DNA from: an uncultured Lachnospiraceae bacterium
GTDB lineage: Bacteria > Bacillota_A > Clostridia > Lachnospirales > Lachnospiraceae
Length of the DNA stretch: 18,457 bases
Reading direction: 5' to 3'
Assembly: GCA_902780985.1 (NCBI GenBank)
Contig: CACZHN010000027.1
Coordinates: 1 to 18,457, forward strand
Shown: positions 14,635 to 18,457 of the stretch, one piece after another
Layout: each line of letters opens with the position of its first letter
Position numbering within the stretch: position 1 is the stretch's first letter
The notes under the pieces: model-generated
Told to the model about the DNA's origin: nothing
The model's database searches: none
What the model saw: only the letters and a program-made list of their open reading frames with translations
Program-made: the position numbers and the translations under genes

Positions 14635-16370
14635 GATGCCACCTCCTCTGAGTCAATGCCCATCTGGGAGTGACATATTTCCTTATATATATCACAGCTT
14701 TCGAGAAGCTCTTCATGAGTTCCGATGCCGGCTATTCGTCCGTCATCCAGAACTATTATCTTATCGGCATGCATGATGGATGATGCTCTCTGGGATACGA
14801 TGAATACAGTCATACCTTCGGTGGTATTTCTGATCGCGGTTCTGAGAGCCGCATCGGTAGCATAGTCCAGCGCCGATGAACTGTCATCAAGGATAAGTAT
14901 ATCCGGTTTTCTTACCAGAGCACGGGCAATCGTAACCCTCTGCTTCTGTCCGCCGGACAGGTTCTTTGCGCCCTGATTAAGAGCGAAGTTTATACCGCCT
15001 TCCTTCTCTTCTATAAAGGAAAGCGCCTGGGCTGTTTCCAGAGCTTCCCTTATATCACTGTCGGAAGCATCTTTCTTGCCCCATCTTATGTTATCGGCTA
15101 CAGTACCCTTGAAAAGCACAGCCTTCTGTGGAACAACGCCGATCTTCTGTCTAAGTTCGTTCTTGCCGTAATCTCTTACGTCTTTGCCATCCACCAGAAC
15201 GGCACCGCCGGTGGCATCATAGAATCTCGGGATAAGATTGATAAGAGAACTCTTTCCCGAACCGGTACCGCCGATTATACCGATGGTATCGCCTGCATTT
15301 GCGGTAAATGATATATCATCCAGGGAGTTATCTCCGCTTCCGTTATAGTTAAGGGAAACGTCTTTAAACTCGACTCTCGGAGCACCTGCCTGAGTTTTAC
15401 CTTCAACAAGCTCCTTAAATTCAAGGGATGACTTCACATTAAGTATATCCGTAACTCTGTTGGCGCAGGCTACGGCCTTGGTCATGGTAATGATGAGATT
15501 TGCAAGCTTTACAAGCTCCACAAGAATCTGTGACATAAGATTTACAAGAGCTATAACTTCACCCTGTGTAAGCTCTCCCGTCTCGACTCTGAGTCCGCCC
15601 TTATATATAATAGCTGCAATACCCAGATTCACGATCACAAGTGTTACGGGATTCATAAGTGCAGACAGTCTTCCTACCGTCAGCTGCTCGCCTCTGAGAC
15701 TGTCGGCAGCCTCACCGAACTCCTGCTTTTCTTTCTCCTGTCTGTTAAATGCACGGACAACTCTCACACCTACAAGGCTTTCTCTTGTAAGAAGAGTAAC
15801 CCTGTCCAGCTTTGTCTGAACCTTCTTATAAAGAGGCAGTGAACCGTAAGTTACGATGCTTACAACCACTATGAGAAGCGGCAGTACCATACAGAATATC
15901 AGTGCCGTCTTTACATCCACTACAAATGCCATGATAAGCGCACCGAATACTACAAACGGGGATCTGAGGAACAGACGCAGCATCATGTTAACGCCGGTCT
16001 GAACCTGATTAACATCACTGGTCATTCTTGTTATAAGCGTTGAAGCTCCCGCTTCATCTATCTCTCTGTAAGACAGGCTTTCTATATGTCTGAAAAGCGC
16101 ACTTCTCAGATCCTTTCCTACTCCGATAGCCGCAACCGCCGAAAAGTACTGAGCCGTAATGGAAAATGTAAGGCCCACCACCGCCAGGAGTACAAGAAGT
16201 CCTCCCATTTTAAATGTATAGGCCATATCACCGGTTCTTATACCTTTATCGATCATACTTGCAACTACGATAGGAACAAAAAGCTCAAATGTTGCCTCCA
16301 GCATCTTAAACAGCGGAGCCAGCACAGCCTGAATCCTGTTGTTCTTGATAAATCGAATAATTCTAAACAT
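14631..16370 (-). CDS. heterodimeric ABC exporter subunit with degenerate ATPase site
   Basis: Partner half-transporter of 579 aa. The membrane domain (about 1-320) opens with FKMLEATFELFVPIVVASMI, typical of these exporters. The NBD has Walker A GGTGSGKS (367-374), Q-loop PQKAVLF, an intact LSGGQ (471-475), Walker B ILILDDSSSALD with Asp in place of the catalytic Glu, and VSQRASS where the switch histidine should be (Gln instead). Both changes mark the non-hydrolytic site of a heterodimeric exporter. I start at the ATG at 16370, because AAAGGG lies 7 nt before it and the homologous N-terminus begins there; an in-frame ATG at 16412 would add 14 hydrophobic residues with a weaker SD. First gene of the pair; its promoter is at 16436-16464. 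Confidence 0.92.
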   Translation of the reverse strand: MFRIIRFIKNNRIQAVLAPLFKMLEATFELFVPIVVASMIDKGIRTGDMAYTFKMGGLLVLLAVVGLTFSITAQYFSAVAAIGVGKDLRSALFRHIESLSYREIDEAGASTLITRMTSDVNQVQTGVNMMLRLFLRSPFVVFGALIMAFVVDVKTALIFCMVLPLLIVVVSIVTYGSLPLYKKVQTKLDRVTLLTRESLVGVRVVRAFNRQEKEKQEFGEAADSLRGEQLTVGRLSALMNPVTLVIVNLGIAAIIYKGGLRVETGELTQGEVIALVNLMSQILVELVKLANLIITMTKAVACANRVTDILNVKSSLEFKELVEGKTQAGAPRVEFKDVSLNYNGSGDNSLDDISFTANAGDTIGIIGGTGSGKSSLINLIPRFYDATGGAVLVDGKDVRDYGKNELRQKIGVVPQKAVLFKGTVADNIRWGKKDASDSDIREALETAQALSFIEEKEGGINFALNQGAKNLSGGQKQRVTIARALVRKPDILILDDSSSALDYATDAALRTAIRNTTEGMTVFIVSQRASSIMHADKIIVLDDGRIAGIGTHEELLESCDIYKEICHSQMGIDSEEVAS

Positions 16371-16435
16371 TTTGAAACCCTTTATAAAATAAAAAAACAC
16401 TAAGCTGAGCATTACTGCCTAATCAGCCGAATGTT

Positions 16436-16464
16436 ATTTTACTACACCGCATCGAATCAAGCAA
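16436..16464 (-). promoter_or_regulatory. candidate promoter of the ABC exporter operon
   Basis: TTGCTT (16464-16459), 17-bp spacer and TAAAAT (16441-16436) on the minus strand, giving a leader of about 60 nt to the chosen start. It sits back to back with the transporter promoter on the other strand. Confidence 0.55.
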
Positions 16465-16481
16465 TAACGGAAAACTTCTTC

Positions 16482-16510
16482 TTGTTATAAAAAAACTTAA
16501 GTGTTAGAAT
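16482..16510 (+). promoter_or_regulatory. promoter of the EamA transporter gene
   Basis: TTGTTA (16482-16487), 17-bp spacer, TAGAAT (16505-16510), 32 bp before the ATG. The ribosome binding site AAAGGA follows at about 7 nt from the start codon. Confidence 0.65.
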
Positions 16511-16542
16511 AAGCAGGTTATTACTGACAAAAGGAATAAGAA

Positions 16543-17478
16543 ATGAATAAGCAAGAACAACATACCCAGTTCACGCATTCTCTGATACTGCTTATAACGG
16601 CCATCGTATGGGGTACTTCCTTCGTGGCCCAGTCGGCGGGAATGCAGGTGGTGGGTCCCATCATTTATAACTGCATAAGGATGTTTCTGGGAGGACTGGT
16701 ACTTATACCGATCATTCTAATACGAAACAAGATTGCCGTTAAATCCGGTAAGCCTGTAACCACTACAAAGAATTCCATCAAAAACGGAATCATAACCGGT
16801 ATCATTCTCTGCTGCGCAAGCAATCTCCAGAACGTAGCTATGCTGGATGCTTCCGCCGGAAAAGCCGGTTTCATGACAGCGCTTTATATAGTGCTGGTTC
16901 CCGTAGTAGGTATCTTCGTAGGAAAGAAAACATCTTTCCTCACCTGGATCAGCGTTCTTCTCGCTCTGATAGGTCTCTACTTCCTGTGTATAGGAAGAGG
17001 CGGTGCTTTCATCTTCGCTCCGTCGGATATCCTGCTTATAGGATGCGCACTGTTCTTCTCTTTCCATATCCTTTATGTGGATAAGGTAAGTAAAGACTGC
17101 GACGGCACAACCCTTGCAGCTACGCAGTTTATAACCACGGGAATCATAAGCATTCCTCTGGTATTCCTGATCGATATCTTATTGCTGCATATTAATCCGT
17201 CTCTCACAACTCTGGAAATGGCATGGCTTCCGATAGCATATTCCGGAATCATGAGCTGCGGAGTTGCTTATACACTTCAGATAATAGGTCAGAAGGGAGT
17301 TAATCCTACTCTTGCTTCTCTTATAATGAGTCTTGAATCCGTAGTATCCGCCATATCAGGACTGATAATACTGAATCAGAGACTTTCAACAGACGAGACC
17401 ATCGGATGCATAGTAATGTTTACGGCTGTAATTCTTGCTCAGCTTCCGACACCTCACAGACAAAAACAACCTGCCTGA
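16543..17478 (+). CDS. EamA-family (DMT superfamily) transporter
   Basis: A 311-aa integral membrane protein with about ten hydrophobic helices arranged as two EamA repeats, the usual length and layout for drug/metabolite transporters. The first repeat opens with SLILLITAIVWGTSFVAQSAG and the second ends with ASLIMSLESVVSAISGLI and VMFTAVILAQL, both characteristic. Members export or import amino acids, nucleotides or other metabolites; the substrate here is not known. The ATG at 16543 has AAGGA 7 nt upstream. It is the only plus-strand gene in the window, divergent from the ABC exporter and convergent with the small membrane-protein gene. Its TGA stop lies inside the terminator stem. Confidence 0.92.
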   Translation: MNKQEQHTQFTHSLILLITAIVWGTSFVAQSAGMQVVGPIIYNCIRMFLGGLVLIPIILIRNKIAVKSGKPVTTTKNSIKNGIITGIILCCASNLQNVAMLDASAGKAGFMTALYIVLVPVVGIFVGKKTSFLTWISVLLALIGLYFLCIGRGGAFIFAPSDILLIGCALFFSFHILYVDKVSKDCDGTTLAATQFITTGIISIPLVFLIDILLLHINPSLTTLEMAWLPIAYSGIMSCGVAYTLQIIGQKGVNPTLASLIMSLESVVSAISGLIILNQRLSTDETIGCIVMFTAVILAQLPTPHRQKQPA

Positions 17479-17499
17479 TCACTCAGGCAGGTTGTTTTT
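17462..17499. terminator. bidirectional intrinsic terminator between convergent genes
   Basis: A perfect 17-bp stem (17462-17478 with 17483-17499) around the loop TCAC. The core is GC-rich (CCTGCCTGA/TCAGGCAGG), with A5 on the left and T5 on the right, so it works on both strands. It contains the stop codon of the EamA gene and touches the TAA of the convergent small gene. Confidence 0.93.
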
Positions 17500-17677
17500 A
17501 ATTCATATCATTATCATCTTCATCCGAATCTCTATTATCACGTCTCGGTGAATCCGATTTTTTCTTAAGGAATATAAGAACACATATAGCTGCGGCAGCA
17601 ATAAGAAGTGCTATGACAAGCAGAACTACCGGAGATCTGTCTCCCGTTGCCGCATTTGATATTATATTTCCGATCAT
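17498..17677 (-). CDS. small single-pass membrane protein, unknown function
   Basis: A 59-aa protein: a short N-terminal segment (MIGNIISNAATGDRSPV), one strong membrane helix (about 16-37), three lysines just after it and a charged tail rich in Asp, Arg and Ser (SDSPRRDNRDSDEDDNDMN). The positive-inside rule puts the tail in the cytoplasm. The TGDRSPV-helix-KKK layout looks like the tail of a sortase-anchored surface protein, but there is no LPxTG and no preceding domain. I start at the ATG at 17677, which has AGGAGAG 4 nt upstream; an upstream in-frame ATG at 17740 lies inside the previous gene and has no SD. It begins 16 bp after the LOR gene, so the two are probably cotranscribed. I do not recognise a family. 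Confidence 0.72.
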   Translation of the reverse strand: MIGNIISNAATGDRSPVVLLVIALLIAAAAICVLIFLKKKSDSPRRDNRDSDEDDNDMN

Positions 17678-17693
17678 ATTACTCTCCTGTAAA

Positions 17694-18191
17694 TTAGTAT
17701 GAGTACTTATTAAGTGCATATACTGCAAGTGCAAATGCAAGACCGATAAGCACGTCAGAATCAGACATGAACTCCATGATATATGTCGGAGTAAGATTCA
17801 GTGCCTGTCCCGGAATGAGGTACTGCTCATTACGTACCTTCATGATATCCAGAGAACCGCTCTTAACAACATACTGCCACATAAAAGCGTCACCGACAAT
17901 CTCCCAGTCCTCATCAAAATCGATATTGTAATTCTGAGCAAGTGTAAAGAAATCTCTTTCGATAGTTCCGAACTTATCACGTGCGCAGAACTCGAATCTT
18001 ACGATATCTCCGTCGTACTTCTCCTGTACATATGCAACTTCGGTAATAGTATCAGCCATGTATATTTTTATTCTGTGGCCTGTTGCGATAAAGTCGTCCT
18101 TTGTGTAATAAACTTCCTTACCACGTTCGTTAAATACCTTAACGGTATCCTTTTCTTCAAGCTCATTTGCTTTAATATAAAGCTGTGCCAT
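17694..18191 (-). CDS. LURP-one-related (LOR) family protein
   Basis: A 165-aa protein that fits the LURP-one-related/YxjI family, a tubby- and scramblase-like 12-stranded barrel around a central hydrophobic helix. Supporting features: opening LYIKANELEEKDTVKVFNER, the repeated strand-turn-strand patterns (KEVYYTKDDFIATGHRIKIY, ARDKFGTIERDFF) and the C-terminal hydrophobic helix DVLIGLAFALAVYALNK, which closes the barrel in this family. The length matches bacterial members (about 160 aa). The molecular function of bacterial LOR proteins is not established; phospholipid or membrane association is a suggestion from the fold. The ATG at 18191 has AAGGG 6 nt upstream. The gene follows the ribosomal protein S1 terminator and I see no strong promoter in the short gap, so some readthrough may contribute. 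Confidence 0.8.
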   Translation of the reverse strand: MAQLYIKANELEEKDTVKVFNERGKEVYYTKDDFIATGHRIKIYMADTITEVAYVQEKYDGDIVRFEFCARDKFGTIERDFFTLAQNYNIDFDEDWEIVGDAFMWQYVVKSGSLDIMKVRNEQYLIPGQALNLTPTYIMEFMSDSDVLIGLAFALAVYALNKYSY

Positions 18192-18215
18192 ACTAAACCC
18201 TTCCTATCCTTTTTT

Positions 18216-18249
18216 CTAAAAAGAGCTTACCACCTAAGTGATAAGCTCT
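18216..18249 (-). terminator. intrinsic terminator after ribosomal protein S1 gene
   Basis: Minus-strand AGAGCTTATCAC and GTGGTAAGCTCT form a 12-bp stem (one U.G pair) around TTAG, followed by a U-run (TTTTTAG). Confidence 0.9.
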
Positions 18250-18277
18250 ATTTCGTTTTTTGAAATTTAAACCGATA

Positions 18278-18457
18278 TTACTCAGCGTCCTCTACAGGTG
18301 CAGCTTCCTCAGCTTCTGAATCTGTGTAAACTGTATCATCAGCTTCTTCAGCTGGAGCCTGATCCTTAAGAAGTGCCTTGATTGAAAGGCTGATCTTCTT
18401 CTCAGCTACGTTAAGGTCAACAACCTTAGCTGTAACTTCCTGACCTCTTGTAAGCAC
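18278..18457 (-). CDS. rpsA: 30S ribosomal protein S1, C-terminal end
   Basis: Only the last 59 codons are present; the rest lies beyond the right edge. The translation gives the end of an S1 RNA-binding (OB-fold) domain, VLTRGQEVTAKVVDLNVAEK followed by KKISLSIKALL, and then an acidic, Ala/Glu-rich tail ending APVEDAE. That combination is typical of clostridial S1, which binds mRNA at the 30S subunit to aid initiation. In some clostridia S1 is fused behind IspH, which cannot be judged here. Codon use is strongly biased, as in highly expressed genes. A strong terminator follows about 30 bp after the stop. Confidence 0.85.
   Translation of the reverse strand: MLTRGQEVTAKVVDLNVAEKKISLSIKALLKDQAPAEEADDTVYTDSEAEEAAPVEDAE

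Noticed and set aside
17678..17740. Longer start (ATG at 17740) for the small membrane protein
   Set aside because: It would overlap the LOR coding sequence, adds a non-hydrophobic His-rich stretch and has no SD, whereas the ATG at 17677 has AGGAGAG at good spacing.

Overview
The window looks like a chromosomal segment of a low-to-mid GC Firmicute, most likely a Lachnospiraceae-type clostridium (Butyrivibrio-like is my guess). The reasons are strong AGGAGG-type ribosome binding sites, sigma-A-like promoters, tight stop/start overlaps and the protein families present. I see no mobile elements, tRNAs, rRNAs, CRISPR arrays or phage genes. Almost everything is on the minus strand; the only plus-strand gene is a DMT-family transporter near the right end.

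Read in the direction of minus-strand transcription (right to left), the window starts with the C-terminus of ribosomal protein S1, closed by a clean terminator. A LURP-one-related (LOR) protein and a 59-residue single-pass membrane protein follow. The plus-strand EamA transporter converges on this pair, and both sides share one 17-bp terminator hairpin. From the transporter's intergenic region a divergent promoter drives a two-gene heterodimeric ABC exporter; one nucleotide site is degenerate and one is consensus.

The central unit is a phosphate cluster: a Na+/phosphate cotransporter with a PhoU-like domain and a Lys/Ser/Asp-rich tail, then a PhoB-type response regulator (1-nt TAATG overlap) and a PhoR-type histidine kinase, closed by a terminator. 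Upstream of the cotransporter lie 11-bp-spaced TTTACA repeats abutting a perfect -10. This is a candidate Pho box and suggests autoregulated phosphate control. The leader of the same transcript carries a long hairpin.

Next come a membrane GGDEF-EAL protein, whose GGDEF half looks catalytically dead and whose EAL half looks intact, and an unusual membrane-anchored alpha/beta hydrolase. The ribosome binding site of the hydrolase lies in a 14-bp hairpin that also brackets a candidate -10 box. A probable operon follows: PNPOx-family flavoprotein, SAM methyltransferase and GNAT acetyltransferase. After it come an ArgD-like aminotransferase with its own promoter, an M18 aminopeptidase, and the start of a secreted or anchored Reg_prop beta-propeller sensor that runs off the left edge.

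Most of the gene content is ordinary for the group. The best candidates for new biology are regulatory: the Pho-box/leader-hairpin unit, the dyad over the hydrolase promoter and ribosome binding site, and the LOR plus small-membrane-protein pair.
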